A stretch of 64,000 bases of DNA from an uncultured Oscillospiraceae bacterium (GTDB lineage: Bacteria > Bacillota > Clostridia > Oscillospirales > Oscillospiraceae), in assembly GCA_944385415.1 (NCBI GenBank), contig CALWXC010000010.1:1-64000 (forward strand), written 5' to 3'. Made by a program: the position numbers and the translations under genes. Position 1 is the stretch's first letter. The number at the start of each line of letters is the position of its first letter. Shown here piece after piece: positions 1 to 9,191 of the stretch. The notes below the pieces were generated by a model that made no database searches, was not told where the DNA came from, and saw only the letters and a list, made by a program, of their open reading frames with translations.

Positions 1-64
1 CTCGTTTGCGCCGAAAATACTTTGCGGGCGACTGCACGGGAAAATAGGTAATGCCAACACAGAG

Positions 65-96
65 AACGAGGATTGCAACAGCGGTCCTCGTTTTTT
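65..96 (+). terminator. Intrinsic terminator of an upstream off-window gene
   Basis: An 8-bp inverted repeat (AACGAGGA / TCCTCGTT, arms 65-72 and 85-92) is followed by six T residues at 91-96. It lies just before the ribosome binding site of the first gene, so it most likely ends a transcript entering from the left edge. Confidence 0.6.
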
Positions 97-118
97 GATT
101 TTATTGGAGGTATATAGG

Positions 119-523
119 ATGAATCGGAAGACGCTGGACATCATCAGTCTGGCCGGTCTGCTGATCTGCGCAGTAGCAGTGGCGGACCTGCTGACCAGAT
201 GGGATAATACCGTTCTGATACTGCTGTATTTTATTTGGGGCGTGGCCAGCGCCGCCATGGTTGCCATTGTGCTGCTGGCGTACAAAGTTCGGCAGCAGGT
301 ACAGGAAGTGTGCCGGGGCGGTGCGCCGTTGCTGGGCCTGCGATTGGCTCTGTTGGTGGCGCTGTTGGTTTTGGGATGGTACATCAACGCCGCTTCCGAG
401 GCCCTCTACGGCGCGGACAGCGCTATGGTGGCCAATAACGGAATACGGATGTTCTGTGTGATTTTTACCACTGTGTTCCATGTGATCTATTTTGCCTATA
501 CCAAGAAAAAGCCGGAGCAGTAA
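119..523 (+). CDS. Small four-helix membrane protein, unknown function
   Basis: A 134-residue protein with four predicted membrane helices (about residues 6-25, 31-54, 73-92 and 108-127) separated by short loops, and a basic tail ending KKKPEQ. The start at 119 was chosen because GGAGG at 106-110 sits 8 nt upstream; an in-frame TTG at 95 has no such site. No catalytic motif is visible and I do not recognise the family. It stands alone between two terminators, and its last codons form the 5' arm of its own terminator. It is a real gene by start signal and hydrophobic pattern, but its role is unknown. Confidence 0.75.
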   Translation: MNRKTLDIISLAGLLICAVAVADLLTRWDNTVLILLYFIWGVASAAMVAIVLLAYKVRQQVQEVCRGGAPLLGLRLALLVALLVLGWYINAASEALYGADSAMVANNGIRMFCVIFTTVFHVIYFAYTKKKPEQ

Positions 524-540
524 CTGCTTCGGCTTTTTTT
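508..540 (+). terminator. Terminator overlapping the stop codon
   Basis: A 12-bp perfect stem (AAGCCGGAGCAG / CTGCTTCGGCTT) has the TAA stop codon of the preceding gene as its whole loop, and ends in a run of seven T. The final codons therefore double as terminator. Confidence 0.9.
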
Positions 541-722
541 CATAAGTTAAGGATTTTGATGGGCAAAATCCAAGTCGCCAAATGACTGGAAAACAAAGGG
601 CCGGGGTGCAGATAGCGCCGCGGCCCTTTGCCGTCAAGAGGGGGTGTGCAATCGGATTCCACAAAAACAGCTGGGTTTCTCGAGGGATTCCCTGTAAAGA
701 AAAGAAAAATGCAATTTTCTAG

Positions 723-751
723 TTGAATTTCGCAGCAGTTTATCATAGAAT
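723..751 (+). promoter_or_regulatory. SigA-type promoter for trmL
   Basis: TTGAAT at 723-728, a 17-bp spacer, then TAGAAT at 746-751. The start point would lie about 40 bp ahead of the trmL start codon. The rest of 541-800 shows nothing else I can name. Confidence 0.65.
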
Positions 752-800
752 AGGAAAGTGAAAGCCGAAAGGCGGAGATTTTGTATAGAGAGGCTTGTAT

Positions 801-1286
801 ATGCTGCATATCGTACTGGTGGAGCCGGAGATCCCGCAAAACTGCGGCAATATTGCCAGAACCTGCGCCGCCACGGGCAGCGTGCTTCATTTAATCAAAC
901 CCCTGGGCTTTGATATTTCGGAAAAGGCTGTCAAACGGGCTGGACTGGATTACTGGCATCTGGTGGATGTCCGGGTCTATGAAAATCTGGAGGACTTTTT
1001 CCAGCGCAATACCGTGGAGCAGATGTGGCTTATGACCACCAAGGCGCCCCGCAGTTACGCGGAGGCTTCCTTTTCCGACAACTGCTACCTGCTGTTCGGC
1101 AAGGAGACGCGGGGGCTGCCGGAATCGCTGCTGCGGCAGCATTCGGATTGCTGTCTGCGAATCCCCATCCGGGCGGAGGCCCGCAGTTTGAATTTGGCCA
1201 ATTCTGTGGCGATTGTCACCTTTGAGGCCCTGCGCCAGCAGGGATTTCCCCATCTGTCCGACCAGGGGCTGATGGTCAACTGGTAA
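801..1286 (+). CDS. trmL: tRNA (cytidine/uridine-34-2'-O)-methyltransferase TrmL
   Basis: A 161-residue SPOUT-class methyltransferase that 2'-O-methylates the wobble nucleotide of certain leucine tRNAs with S-adenosylmethionine, in the cytoplasm. The N-terminus (VLVEPEIPQNCGNIARTC), the GKETRGLP segment and the C-terminal trefoil-knot signature RSLNLANSVAIVTFEAL are those of the TrmL/YibK group, and the length is normal. The ATG at 801 is preferred over an in-frame TTG at 795 because the AGAGAGG element at 787-793 leaves 7 nt before ATG but only 1 before TTG. It is a single gene with its own promoter, 33 bp ahead of pgk. Confidence 0.93.
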   Translation: MLHIVLVEPEIPQNCGNIARTCAATGSVLHLIKPLGFDISEKAVKRAGLDYWHLVDVRVYENLEDFFQRNTVEQMWLMTTKAPRSYAEASFSDNCYLLFGKETRGLPESLLRQHSDCCLRIPIRAEARSLNLANSVAIVTFEALRQQGFPHLSDQGLMVNW

Positions 1287-1319
1287 ATTGGAGTAACATG
1301 ATATTGGAGGTCAACAAAC

Positions 1320-2519
1320 ATGAACTACAACAAGAAATCCATTGAGGATATCGACGTCAAGGGCAAAAAGGTCCTGCTGCGCTGTGACTTCAATGTTCCC
1401 CTGAAGGCCGGTAAGATCACCAGCGACAAGCGCATCGTCGCTGCCCTGCCCACCATTCAGTATCTGCTGAAGAACGGCGCTGCCGTCATTGCCTGCTCCC
1501 ACATGGGTAAGCCCAAGGGCGAGTGGAAGCCCGAGCTGAGCCTCAAGGTTGTGGCCGAGCGCCTCGGCGAGCTCCTGGGCCAGGAGGTCATCATGGCCGC
1601 TGATGTGGTTGGCGACGACGCCAAGGCCAAGGCTGCCGCTCTGCAGCCCGGTCAGATCATGCTACTGGAGAACACCCGGTACATGAAGGGCGAGACCAAG
1701 AACGATCCCGAGCTGTCCAAGGACCTGGCTTCCATGGCTGATCTGTTCGTCAACGACGCGTTCGGCTCCGCTCACCGCGCCCACTCCTCCACCGCCGGTG
1801 TGGCCGACTACCTGCCCGCCGTCTGCGGCTACCTGATCGAGAAGGAGATCAGCATCATGGGCAAGGCCCTGTCCGACCCCGCCCGTCCCTTTGTCGCCAT
1901 CCTGGGCGGCGCCAAGGTCTCCGACAAGCTCAACGTCATCAACAACCTGCTGGAGAAGGTGGATACCCTGATCATCGGCGGCGGCATGGCTTACACCTTC
2001 CTGGCCGCCAAGGGCTACGGCATCGGCAAGTCCCTGCTGGATGCTGAGAAGCTGGACTACTGCAAGGACATGATGAAGAAGGCCGAGGAGAAGGGCGTCA
2101 AGCTGCTGCTGCCCATCGACACCGTGGGCGCCGATCACTTCCCCGATCCTATCGACAGCGAAATTGCTGTGGAGACCTTCTCTGTGGAGGCCCATCCCGA
2201 CAACATGATCGGCATGGACATCGGCAAGGAGACCTGCAAGCTGTACGCTGACGCTGTCCGCTCCGCCAAGACTGTCGTGTGGAACGGCCCCATGGGCATC
2301 TTTGAGAATCCCGTCCTGTCTGCCGGCACCATCGCCGTGGCCCAGGCTCTGGCCGATTCCGATGCCATCACCATTGTCGGCGGCGGCGACAGCGCTGCGG
2401 CCTGCGAGCAGCTGGGCTTTGCCGACAAGATCACCCACATCTCCACCGGCGGCGGCGCTTCCCTGGAGTTCCTGGAGGGCCTGGAGCTGCCCGGCATTGC
2501 CTGCCTGGAAGATAAGTAA
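1320..2519 (+). CDS. pgk: Phosphoglycerate kinase
   Basis: A 399-residue glycolytic enzyme that moves the phosphate of 1,3-bisphosphoglycerate to ADP. The N-terminal substrate motif ([13 protein letters not shown]), the HMGKPKGEW stretch, the FVAILGGAK hinge region and the C-terminal nucleotide loop [11 protein letters not shown] with [13 protein letters not shown] are all present, and the length is typical. GGAGG lies 9 nt before the ATG. Codon choice is strongly biased to C/G third positions, as in highly expressed genes. tpiA follows after 266 bp with its own promoter; gapA is not in the window. Confidence 0.98.
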   Translation: MNYNKKSIEDIDVKGKKVLLRCDFNVPLKAGKITSDKRIVAALPTIQYLLKNGAAVIACSHMGKPKGEWKPELSLKVVAERLGELLGQEVIMAADVVGDDAKAKAAALQPGQIMLLENTRYMKGETKNDPELSKDLASMADLFVNDAFGSAHRAHSSTAGVADYLPAVCGYLIEKEISIMGKALSDPARPFVAILGGAKVSDKLNVINNLLEKVDTLIIGGGMAYTFLAAKGYGIGKSLLDAEKLDYCKDMMKKAEEKGVKLLLPIDTVGADHFPDPIDSEIAVETFSVEAHPDNMIGMDIGKETCKLYADAVRSAKTVVWNGPMGIFENPVLSAGTIAVAQALADSDAITIVGGGDSAAACEQLGFADKITHISTGGGASLEFLEGLELPGIACLEDK

Positions 2520-2588
2520 TTTTTAGGGCGGCGACACCCTTCCATTGTGCCTGCGGGCCTCAACGGATTTGTTGCGCCATCCGTGCAC

Positions 2589-2630
2589 TGTGGCTTTTTG
2601 AAATACACAAAGTATTCCTGCAAAGCCACA
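2589..2630 (+). other. Two-tier hairpin after pgk
   Basis: Arms TGTGGCTTT (2589-2597) and AAAGCCACA (2622-2630) pair perfectly, and inside them AATAC (2602-2606) pairs with GTATT (2612-2616) around a 5-nt loop. There is no T-run after it, so it may be an RNA-stability or processing element of the pgk transcript rather than a classical terminator. Confidence 0.45.
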
Positions 2631-2715
2631 GCTTCGCCTGGCACAACACTTCACGCTGAGTCCTCTTGTCAAATGGAACGGTATCGCCTGCAATCGCTGT
2701 TTTCCCGCTGAACCA

Positions 2716-2724
2716 TGTTATAAT
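2716..2724 (+). promoter_or_regulatory. Extended -10 promoter for tpiA
   Basis: TG-T-TATAAT at 2716-2724 is a perfect extended -10 element. No good -35 hexamer sits 16-18 bp upstream, which is usual for this promoter class. Confidence 0.6.
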
Positions 2725-2725
2725 T

Positions 2726-2750
2726 GTTCCGGCAGCGCTGCCGCCGGAAC
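2726..2750 (+). other. Hairpin at the start of the tpiA leader
   Basis: GTTCCGGC (2726-2733) pairs with GCCGGAAC (2743-2750), and the interior GGCAGCGCTGCC (2731-2742) is itself a perfect palindrome. It begins 2 bp after the -10 element, so it would either cap the 5' end of the mRNA as a stabilising stem or serve as an operator. Confidence 0.5.
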
Positions 2751-2785
2751 AGGAAAAAAGTAATCGTTGAGGAGATACGAGAAAC

Positions 2786-3562
2786 ATGAACAGAAAGTAC
2801 CGCAAGACCATCATCGCCGGCAACTGGAAGATGAACAAGACCCCCTCTGAGACCAAGGAATTCATGACCGAGTTCAAGTCCATCATGCCCAAGGGCCGCT
2901 GGTGCGATGTGGCTCTGTGCGTGCCTGCCGTGTGCATCCCCATGGCTGTGCGCTGCATGAGAGAGACCCGCGTGGGCATCGGCGCTGAGAACTGTAACGC
3001 CAACGCCTCCGGCGCTTACACCGGTGAGATTGCCGCCAACATGCTGGTGGACGCCGGCTGCAAGTACGTCATCATCGGCCACTCCGAGCGCCGCGCCATG
3101 GGCGAGACCGATGCCGATGTCAATGCCAAGGTCCACGCCGCTCTGAAGGCCGAGCTCATGCCCATCGTCTGCGTGGGCGAGACCCTGGAGCAGAGAGAGC
3201 TGGGCATCACCGAGGACTGGATCTCTATGCAGGTCAAGTGCGCCCTCCACGGCGTGCCCGAGGAGAAGATCCGCAAGATCGTTGTGGCCTATGAGCCCAT
3301 CTGGGCCATCGGCACCGGCAAGACCGCTACCCCCGAGCAGGCCGAGGAAGTCTGCGAGCACATCCGCACCGTCATCCGCAAGCTGTACGGCGCCAAGATT
3401 GCCCGCGCCATCTCCATCCTGTACGGCGGCAGCATGAATGAGAAGAACGCCTTCGAGCTGCTGGCTCAGCCCGACATCGACGGCGGCCTCATCGGCGGCG
3501 CTTCCCTGGTGCCCGAGAAGTTTGTGCAGATCATCGAGGCTGCCAACCAGCCCACCGTGTAA
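2786..3562 (+). CDS. tpiA: Triosephosphate isomerase
   Basis: A 258-residue TIM-barrel enzyme that interconverts dihydroxyacetone phosphate and glyceraldehyde 3-phosphate. The catalytic residues can be placed: Lys15 in GNWKMNK, His99 in IGHSERR and Glu170 in the signature [13 protein letters not shown]. The phosphate-binding end ILYGGS...GGLIGGASL is intact. The start follows a GAGGAG element. Codon use is like pgk, consistent with high expression. It is transcribed from its own promoter and ends at a strong terminator. Confidence 0.98.
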   Translation: MNRKYRKTIIAGNWKMNKTPSETKEFMTEFKSIMPKGRWCDVALCVPAVCIPMAVRCMRETRVGIGAENCNANASGAYTGEIAANMLVDAGCKYVIIGHSERRAMGETDADVNAKVHAALKAELMPIVCVGETLEQRELGITEDWISMQVKCALHGVPEEKIRKIVVAYEPIWAIGTGKTATPEQAEEVCEHIRTVIRKLYGAKIARAISILYGGSMNEKNAFELLAQPDIDGGLIGGASLVPEKFVQIIEAANQPTV

Positions 3563-3589
3563 GCCAAAAGCCGATCGGAATTGTGCACA

Positions 3590-3622
3590 AAACAGGCGCA
3601 GATTTTTCTGCGCCTGTTTTTC
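3590..3622 (+). terminator. tpiA terminator
   Basis: A 12-bp perfect stem (AAACAGGCGCAG / CTGCGCCTGTTT, arms 3590-3601 and 3608-3619) with a 6-nt loop and trailing T residues. Confidence 0.9.
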
Positions 3623-3660
3623 TGCCTTTACAAAATTTTCATGCCTTTGCAGAAAATCTG

Positions 3661-3669
3661 TGATACAAT
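3661..3669 (+). promoter_or_regulatory. Extended -10 promoter for the CBS gene
   Basis: TG-A-TACAAT at 3661-3669 lies 21 bp before the start codon. No convincing -35 element is present at the right distance, so the call rests on the extended -10 alone. Confidence 0.45.
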
Positions 3670-3690
3670 AAGGGCGAAAGGGGATGTGTC

Positions 3691-4119
3691 ATGAATATTT
3701 TGTTTTTTCTGACACCCAAAGCCACCTGCTCCTATTTGGAGGAGGATGACACGCTGCGTCAGGCCCTGGAGCGGATGGAACAGTGCGGGTATTCCGCCTT
3801 GCCCATCCTTCGGAAGGACGGCACCTACTGCGGCACGCTGACCGAAGGCGATTTGCTGTGGGCGCTGAAAAAGCTGTGTGTCATGGACATCAAACAGACG
3901 GAAAGTCACAATATCATGGAGATCGCCCACCGGCGGGACAACAGCGCTGTGTCGGTGACCACCAACATTGAGGATCTGGTGACCAAGGCCACCGATCAGA
4001 ACTTTGTGCCGGTCATTGATGACCGCCAAGCGTTTATCGGGATTGTCACCAGAAAGGCAATCTTGCAGTATTGCCTGAAAAACTTCTTTGTACACACAAA
4101 ACAGGAGGCTGCCGTTTAG
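3691..4119 (+). CDS. Stand-alone CBS-pair protein
   Basis: A 142-residue protein made only of two CBS motifs (about residues 14-60 and 75-135), which usually fold into a Bateman module that binds adenine nucleotides. The patterns SALPILRKDGTYCGTLTEGD and VPVIDDRQAFIGIVTRKA are the paired beta-hairpin/GxxT parts of each motif. There is no attached enzyme or membrane domain, so it is probably a cytoplasmic ligand-sensing partner; its target cannot be read from the sequence. AAAGGGG lies 7 nt before the ATG. It is monocistronic, and its stop codon is buried in its own terminator. Confidence 0.85.
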   Translation: MNILFFLTPKATCSYLEEDDTLRQALERMEQCGYSALPILRKDGTYCGTLTEGDLLWALKKLCVMDIKQTESHNIMEIAHRRDNSAVSVTTNIEDLVTKATDQNFVPVIDDRQAFIGIVTRKAILQYCLKNFFVHTKQEAAV

Positions 4120-4131
4120 GCAGCCTCTTTT
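4105..4131 (+). terminator. Terminator overlapping the CBS gene end
   Basis: A 9-bp stem GAGGCTGCC / GGCAGCCTC (4105-4113 and 4119-4127) followed by TTTTG. The TAG stop (4117-4119) lies at the loop/3' arm junction. Confidence 0.8.
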
Positions 4132-4216
4132 GCGGGTTTGGTGGCTGAAACCGGATTTTTCAGCCGGTTCTATTCCAAAAAACACCCTGTTTTTTCAAGA
4201 AATTTTCATAAATTGC

Positions 4217-4245
4217 TTGCAATACACATAGAATAGTGATATAAT
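4217..4245 (+). promoter_or_regulatory. Promoter of the rimP-nusA-infB operon
   Basis: TTGCAA at 4217-4222, a 17-bp spacer, and consensus TATAAT at 4240-4245. The start point near 4252 gives a leader of about 140 nt before rimP. Confidence 0.75.
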
Positions 4246-4274
4246 GTGTACGATTTAAGATGTAGTAGGATGAA

Positions 4275-4299
4275 GGCTGGGGTTTTTCCCCAGTCTTTC
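4275..4299 (+). promoter_or_regulatory. Leader hairpin, candidate attenuator of the nusA operon
   Basis: GGCTGGGG (4275-4282) pairs with CCCCAGTC (4288-4295, one G-U pair) around a T5 loop, then TTTCTT. It lies between the promoter and rimP and looks like a short intrinsic terminator. NusA, encoded downstream, acts on exactly this kind of hairpin, so autoregulation by attenuation is plausible but inferred. A second hairpin (GCCGCT-TGC-AGCGGC) lies just before the rimP ribosome binding site. Confidence 0.5.
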
Positions 4300-4393
4300 T
4301 TATTGGAATGACAGCGTCCGCAGGCACCGTTCCGGTGGCAGCGCGGCGGCTGTACGCGTGCCGCTTGCAGCGGCGGAAAGGGGAATCTGCCAT

Positions 4394-4846
4394 ATGAAGA
4401 TCACCGAACAGGTCCGGCAGTTTGCCGAGCCGGTGGTGGAGGCCCAGGGGTGCTCCCTGTGGGACGTGGAATACGTCCGCGAGGGCGGCGAGTGGTTCCT
4501 GCGGCTCTATATCGACAAGGAGGGCGGCGTGGACATCAACGACTGTGAAGCCGTGTCCCGGGCGGTGGACCCCATCCTGGATGAGAAGGACCCCATCCCC
4601 GACAGCTACCACTTTGAAGTCAGCTCCGCCGGACTGGAACGGACGCTGCGCCTGCCCCAGCACTTTGCCAAATGTCTGGGCCAGAAGGTCACCGTCCGGC
4701 TGTACCGGCCCAAAGACGGCGCCAAGGAATTTGTGGGCGTTCTGCGGGAGTATGAGGATGGCCGCGTGACCATCGAAACCGCCGCCGGTCCCATGACCTT
4801 TGAAAAGAACGAAGTCGCTCTGGTGCGGCTCTATGTGGAATTTTAA
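4394..4846 (+). CDS. rimP: Ribosome maturation factor RimP
   Basis: A 150-residue factor for 30S subunit assembly. The N-terminal alpha/beta domain (about 1-75, with GCSLWDVEYVREGGEWFLRL and the DINDCEAVSRAVDP segment), the DSYHFEVSSAGLERTL linker and the C-terminal SH3-like barrel are in the usual order and length. ATG at 4394 fits MKITEQV and the AAAGGGGA element; an in-frame GTG at 4358 would add 12 unconserved residues. It is the first gene of the nusA operon, 33 bp before nusA. Confidence 0.95.
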   Translation: MKITEQVRQFAEPVVEAQGCSLWDVEYVREGGEWFLRLYIDKEGGVDINDCEAVSRAVDPILDEKDPIPDSYHFEVSSAGLERTLRLPQHFAKCLGQKVTVRLYRPKDGAKEFVGVLREYEDGRVTIETAAGPMTFEKNEVALVRLYVEF

Positions 4847-4879
4847 CCGTCTTACCGACTAAGAGGAGGAATTTACCCA

Positions 4880-6103
4880 ATGAATCCCGAGATTTACGCA
4901 GCTCTGGACCAGCTGGAGAAAGAGCGGGGCATCCCCAAGGACTACATGCTGGAGAAGATCTCCGACGCCCTGAAGAATGCCTACAGCAAAAACAAGGTGG
5001 GCTATACGGAGAATGTCACCGTGGAGCTCAACGACGGCGTCCTGCGGATGTACGCCCAGAAGGAAGTGGTGGAGGACGTCATGCTGCCCGCCACGGAAAT
5101 CAATATTGAAGCCGCCCGGAAGATCGACAAGCACGTGCAGCTGGGCGACCTGATCAATGTGGATGTGGATACGAAAAATTTCGGCCGCATTGCCGCCCAG
5201 ACCGCCAAACAGGTTATCATCCAGGGCATCCGCGAGGCTGAGCGGGGCAAAGTCTTCGACAACTTCTCCTCCAAGGAGCATGATATTCTCACGGGTACCG
5301 TTCTGCGTATTGACCCCAATACCCGGGATATGATCGTCCGCATCGGCTCCAACGCCGTCAGCACCGGCGCCCTGGGCAACAGCGAGCGTACCGACGCCTT
5401 GCTGTCCGGCTCCGAGCAGGTGAAGAGCGAGGTCTACACCGAGGGCAATCTGATCCGCGTCTATGTGGTGGAGGTCCGCCGCTCCAACCGCGGTCCCCAG
5501 GTCATTGTGTCCCGGACCCATCCGGGGCTGGTCAAGCGGCTCTTTGAACTGGAAGTGCCCGAGATCGAGTCCGGTCTGGTGGAGGTCAAGTCCATCGCCC
5601 GCGAAGCCGGTTCCCGCACCAAAATCGCTGTCTGCGCCACCGAAGAGAACATTGACCCCGTGGGCGCTTGCGTCGGTCCCCGCGGCGGCCGTGTCGGCGC
5701 CGTGGTGGAGGAGCTCCACGGCGAGAAAATGGACATTGTGGTGTGGTCTGAGGATCTGGCCCAGTTTGTGGCCTCGGCATTGAGCCCCGCCGATGTGGTG
5801 TCCGTCACCATGATTCCCGGCCAGAAGGCCTGCCGCGTCATCGTTCCCGACGATCAGCTGTCCCTGGCCATCGGCAAGGAGGGCCAGAACGCCCGTCTGG
5901 CCGCCCGTCTCACCGGCTGCAAAATCGATATCAAGCCCCAGTCCATGGAGGACCAGCTGGAGCCCATCGTGGCCCCTGCGGAGCAGGAGGAACCGGCTGC
6001 TGCGGAAGAGGAAGCACCGGAGGCGTCCGAAGAGACTGTGACGGCGGAGCAGGAGCCTGCTGCCGATGCGGCGGAAGAAGAAACCGCCGAGGAGCAGGCG
6101 TAA
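4880..6103 (+). CDS. nusA: Transcription termination/antitermination factor NusA
   Basis: A 407-residue RNA polymerase-binding factor that controls pausing, termination and antitermination. Domain order is the N-terminal RNAP-binding region (about 1-125), S1 (about 130-200, [20 protein letters not shown]), KH1 (about 230-280, ending in [14 protein letters not shown]) and KH2 (about 300-350, with [18 protein letters not shown]). The last 60 residues are a low-complexity Glu/Ala tail instead of the acidic repeats of enterobacterial NusA; such tails vary widely in Firmicutes. AGGAGG precedes the start. rnpM follows after 28 bp. Confidence 0.97.
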   Translation: MNPEIYAALDQLEKERGIPKDYMLEKISDALKNAYSKNKVGYTENVTVELNDGVLRMYAQKEVVEDVMLPATEINIEAARKIDKHVQLGDLINVDVDTKNFGRIAAQTAKQVIIQGIREAERGKVFDNFSSKEHDILTGTVLRIDPNTRDMIVRIGSNAVSTGALGNSERTDALLSGSEQVKSEVYTEGNLIRVYVVEVRRSNRGPQVIVSRTHPGLVKRLFELEVPEIESGLVEVKSIAREAGSRTKIAVCATEENIDPVGACVGPRGGRVGAVVEELHGEKMDIVVWSEDLAQFVASALSPADVVSVTMIPGQKACRVIVPDDQLSLAIGKEGQNARLAARLTGCKIDIKPQSMEDQLEPIVAPAEQEEPAAAEEEAPEASEETVTAEQEPAADAAEEETAEEQA

Positions 6104-6131
6104 CGACCCAACCCCGGAAGGAGGAGACGCC

Positions 6132-6407
6132 ATGCCCAAAAAGATTCCCATGCGCCAATGCGTCGGCTGCCGGGAGATGAAACCGAAAAAGGAACTGGTG
6201 CGGGTGGTCAAATCGCCCACCGGCGAAATCACTGTGGATTTTCGCGGCAAGGCGCCGGGCCGCGGCGCCTATGTGTGCCCCAATACCGACTGTCTCAAAC
6301 GGGCCATCAAGTCCAAGGCTCTGGAGCGGGGCTTTGAGACGGCCATCCCCCAGTCGGTTTACGATACCCTTGTGGAGAGAATGGAGGCGGGAGACGATGG
6401 ATCGTAA
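6132..6407 (+). CDS. rnpM: RNase P modulator RnpM (YlxR, DUF448)
   Basis: A 91-residue basic RNA-binding protein of the YlxR family, which in Bacillus binds and modulates RNase P. Diagnostic pieces are PMRQCVGCREMKPKKELVRVV at the N-terminus, read as one stretch, and GRGAYVCPNTDCLKRA in the middle. The ATG at 6132 follows GGAAGGAGGAG. Its end overlaps the start of the next gene by 11 nt, which suggests translational coupling within the nusA operon. Confidence 0.93.
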   Translation: MPKKIPMRQCVGCREMKPKKELVRVVKSPTGEITVDFRGKAPGRGAYVCPNTDCLKRAIKSKALERGFETAIPQSVYDTLVERMEAGDDGS

Positions 6408-6816
6408 TCGTGCGTTGAACCTGCTGTCCCTGGCGCGCAAGGGCGGCAATATCCAGCTGGGCGAGGAAAATGTGGGCGCGGCCAGCCGCGCCGGTCAGGC
6501 CCGGCTCATTGTGGTGGCGTCCGACGCCGCCGACAACACCTACGGTCGGGTGAAAACCTTCTCCCATGCCGGTAAAACCACGTTTATTCGCGTGCCCTAT
6601 ACGAAAGAGGAGTTGGGCCACGCCTGCGGCCGCGCCGTGTGCGCCATGGCCGCCATCACCGATGTGGCGCTGGCCAGAGCGTTTGTCAACGCCCTGGGTC
6701 AGCCGGAGAAGTACGCCGAGCTGTTGGCCGACCTGGACCGCCGGGTGGAGCGGGTCCAGCAGCGGCGGCGGGAGGAAAAGGCCCATCGCAACAATATCAA
6801 ACACGGGAAAAAGTAA
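6397..6816 (+). CDS. ylxQ: Ribosomal L7Ae-family K-turn binding protein YlxQ
   Basis: A 139-residue L7Ae/L30e-fold protein of the YlxQ group encoded between rnpM and infB in most Firmicutes; it binds kink-turn RNA. The core (RALNLLSLARKGGNIQLGEE, then LIVVASDAADNT and TTFIRVPYTKEELGHACGR) matches the fold, and there is an extra basic tail of about 35 residues (RRREEKAHRNN). The ATG at 6397 was chosen over a much earlier in-frame start that would lie inside rnpM. The start overlaps rnpM, and infB follows after 15 bp. Confidence 0.9.
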   Translation: MDRNRALNLLSLARKGGNIQLGEENVGAASRAGQARLIVVASDAADNTYGRVKTFSHAGKTTFIRVPYTKEELGHACGRAVCAMAAITDVALARAFVNALGQPEKYAELLADLDRRVERVQQRRREEKAHRNNIKHGKK

Positions 6817-6831
6817 CTCGGAGGTGGCTAT

Positions 6832-9177
6832 ATGAGTTTAATGAAATATCGCATTCACGAGGTCGCCAAGGACTTTGGGGTACCCACCAAGGTCATGATG
6901 GAGCTGTACGAAAAGCACTTCGGCAAGCCCAAGAACCATATGCAGGTCCTGGAGGAAGACCAGCTGAATCTGCTGTTCGATGTATTTACCAAGAGCCATC
7001 AGGTGGCATCGCTGGAAGAGGCCCTGAAGGCCACCGGTGAGGCCAAGGCTCCGTCTAAGACTGCGGAGAAGTCCACAGAGAAGCAGGAAAACAAGCCTGC
7101 CGAGGCCCCCAAGGCCCCCGCTGCCAAGAAGGAGAACAAGCCTGCTGCCCCCCAGAGCGAGCAGAAGAAAGAGGAGCCCAAGAAGGACGAACGCCGCCGC
7201 GAGCGCCGTGTGGTTGACACCTCCGCCGTTACGGTCAACGCCGAGCGGTTCGACGACCGGGTGGACTCCCTGGTGTCCGAGCGCATGCAGAACGCCAAGG
7301 GCGGCAAGCAGCGCATCGGCGGCAAGCAGGGCAGCAACAACAAGAAGAAGGGCAACTTCGGCAACAAGCGCCGGAACGAGGAGCAGGAGAAAATGCGCCG
7401 GCTCCAGCTGGAAATTGCCAAGAAAACGCCCCTTACCGTCAAGATTCCTGACGAGATCACTGTGGGTGAACTGGCCAGCCGCATGAAGAAGACGGCCGCC
7501 GAGGTCATCAAGCAGCTGATCAAGCTGGGTGTCATGGCCGCGGTCAATCAGGTGATCGACTACGACACCGCCGCCCTGGTGGCCATGGAGCTGGGCTGCA
7601 AGGTGGAAAAAGAGGTCGTTGTCACCATCGAGGAACGGCTCATCGACGATCACGAGGATACCGCCGACGAGCTGCAGCCCCGCAGCCCCGTCGTGGTGGT
7701 CATGGGCCACGTCGACCACGGCAAGACGTCCCTGCTGGACGCCATCCGCAAGACCAATGTGGTTTCCGGCGAGGCCGGCGGCATCACTCAGCATATCGGC
7801 GCCTATCAGGTGGAGATCAATAACCAGCCCATCACGTTCCTGGATACCCCCGGCCACGCCGCCTTTACGGCCATGCGTGCCCGCGGCGCCATGTGTACCG
7901 ATATCGCCATTCTGGTGGTGGCCGCCGACGACGGCATCATGCCTCAGACCGTTGAGGCCATCAACCACGCCAAGGCCGCGGAAATTCCCATTATCGTGGC
8001 CATCAACAAGATGGATAAGCCCGAGGCCAACCCCGACCGCATCAAGCAGCAGATCACCGAATACGATCTGGTGCCCGAGGAGTGGGGCGGCGACACCATC
8101 ATGGTGCCCATCTCCGCCAAGAAGGGCCAGGGCATTGACAACCTGCTGGAGATGGTCCTGCTGACCGCCGAAATGCAGGAGCTGAAGGCCAACCCCAACC
8201 GCCGCGCCAAGGGCACCGTTATCGAGGCCCGTCTGGACAAGAACCGCGGCCCCATTGCCACGCTGCTGGTCCAGAACGGCACCCTGCATCAGGGCGACAT
8301 CATCATTGCCGGTACCGCCGTGGGCCGTGTCCGCGTCATGACCAACGACAAGGGCAAGACCGTCAAGGAAGCCGGTCCCTCTGTCCCAGTGGAGATCACG
8401 GGTCTGGGCGAGGTTCCCGGCGCCGGCGATATCTTCAACGCCGTTGAGGACGAGCGCATGGCCCGCCAGCTGGTGGAGGAGCGCAAGGCCGAGGAGAAGG
8501 CCCGCGCCGCCAAGGCCATGACCAAGGTCACCCTGGACGATCTGTTTGCCCAGATCCAGGAGGGCAACATGAAGGAGCTGAACATCATCGTCAAGGCCGA
8601 TGTGCAGGGCTCCGCCGAGGCCGTCAAGGCCAGCCTCCTGAAGATCTCCAACGACGAGGTCCGCGTGAAGGTCATCCACACCGGCGTCGGCGCCATCAAC
8701 GAGTCCGACGTGCTGCTGGCCTCCACTGCCAACGCCATCATTGTCGGTTTCAACGTCCGCCCCGATGCCGCTGCCGCCGCTTCGGCCCAGCGTTCCAAGG
8801 TGGATATGCGCATGTACCGCGTCATCTATGACGCCATCAACGAGATTGAAGCCGCCATGAAGGGCATGCTGGACCCCAAGTTCCGGGAAGCCATCATCGG
8901 CCACGCCGAGGTCCGTGAAACCTACAAGGTTTCCTCCGTGGGCACCATTGCAGGCTGCTATGTCAAGGATGGCAAGATCACCCGGGACGCCCAGGTCCGC
9001 GTCCTGCGCGACAATATCGTCATTCACGAGGGTGTGCTGGGCTCCCTGCAGCGCTTCAAGGACTCCGTCAAGGAAGTGGCTGCCAACTATGAGTGCGGCA
9101 TCACCATCGACAAGTTCAACGATATCAAGGAAGGCGACGTCTTTGAGTGCTTCGTCATGGAGCAGATCAAGGAGTAA
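6832..9177 (+). CDS. infB: Translation initiation factor IF-2
   Basis: A 781-residue GTPase that delivers initiator tRNA to the ribosome. An N-terminal helical domain (1-60) precedes a Lys/Glu/Ala-rich linker (about 65-190), the IF2_N motif (about 195-245), the G domain with P-loop GHVDHGKT at 292-299, DTPGHAAF and NKMD, then domains II to IV (the last from about 670). The long charged linker makes it larger than minimal IF-2 but normal for the phylum. GGAGG is 8 nt upstream. It is the central gene of the operon; rbfA follows after 90 bp that contain two hairpins. Confidence 0.98.
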   Translation: MSLMKYRIHEVAKDFGVPTKVMMELYEKHFGKPKNHMQVLEEDQLNLLFDVFTKSHQVASLEEALKATGEAKAPSKTAEKSTEKQENKPAEAPKAPAAKKENKPAAPQSEQKKEEPKKDERRRERRVVDTSAVTVNAERFDDRVDSLVSERMQNAKGGKQRIGGKQGSNNKKKGNFGNKRRNEEQEKMRRLQLEIAKKTPLTVKIPDEITVGELASRMKKTAAEVIKQLIKLGVMAAVNQVIDYDTAALVAMELGCKVEKEVVVTIEERLIDDHEDTADELQPRSPVVVVMGHVDHGKTSLLDAIRKTNVVSGEAGGITQHIGAYQVEINNQPITFLDTPGHAAFTAMRARGAMCTDIAILVVAADDGIMPQTVEAINHAKAAEIPIIVAINKMDKPEANPDRIKQQITEYDLVPEEWGGDTIMVPISAKKGQGIDNLLEMVLLTAEMQELKANPNRRAKGTVIEARLDKNRGPIATLLVQNGTLHQGDIIIAGTAVGRVRVMTNDKGKTVKEAGPSVPVEITGLGEVPGAGDIFNAVEDERMARQLVEERKAEEKARAAKAMTKVTLDDLFAQIQEGNMKELNIIVKADVQGSAEAVKASLLKISNDEVRVKVIHTGVGAINESDVLLASTANAIIVGFNVRPDAAAAASAQRSKVDMRMYRVIYDAINEIEAAMKGMLDPKFREAIIGHAEVRETYKVSSVGTIAGCYVKDGKITRDAQVRVLRDNIVIHEGVLGSLQRFKDSVKEVAANYECGITIDKFNDIKEGDVFECFVMEQIKE

Positions 9178-9191
9178 GTACCGTCCTTACC

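Noticed and set aside
1662..2438. Long minus-strand open frame inside pgk
   Set aside because: It is a mirror of a highly biased GC-rich gene; it is rich in His/Gly/Asp with no start signal and no motif. Similar long antisense frames in infB (6838-9027), pnp (34575-36593) and the SLH gene (49586-51637) were rejected for the same reason.
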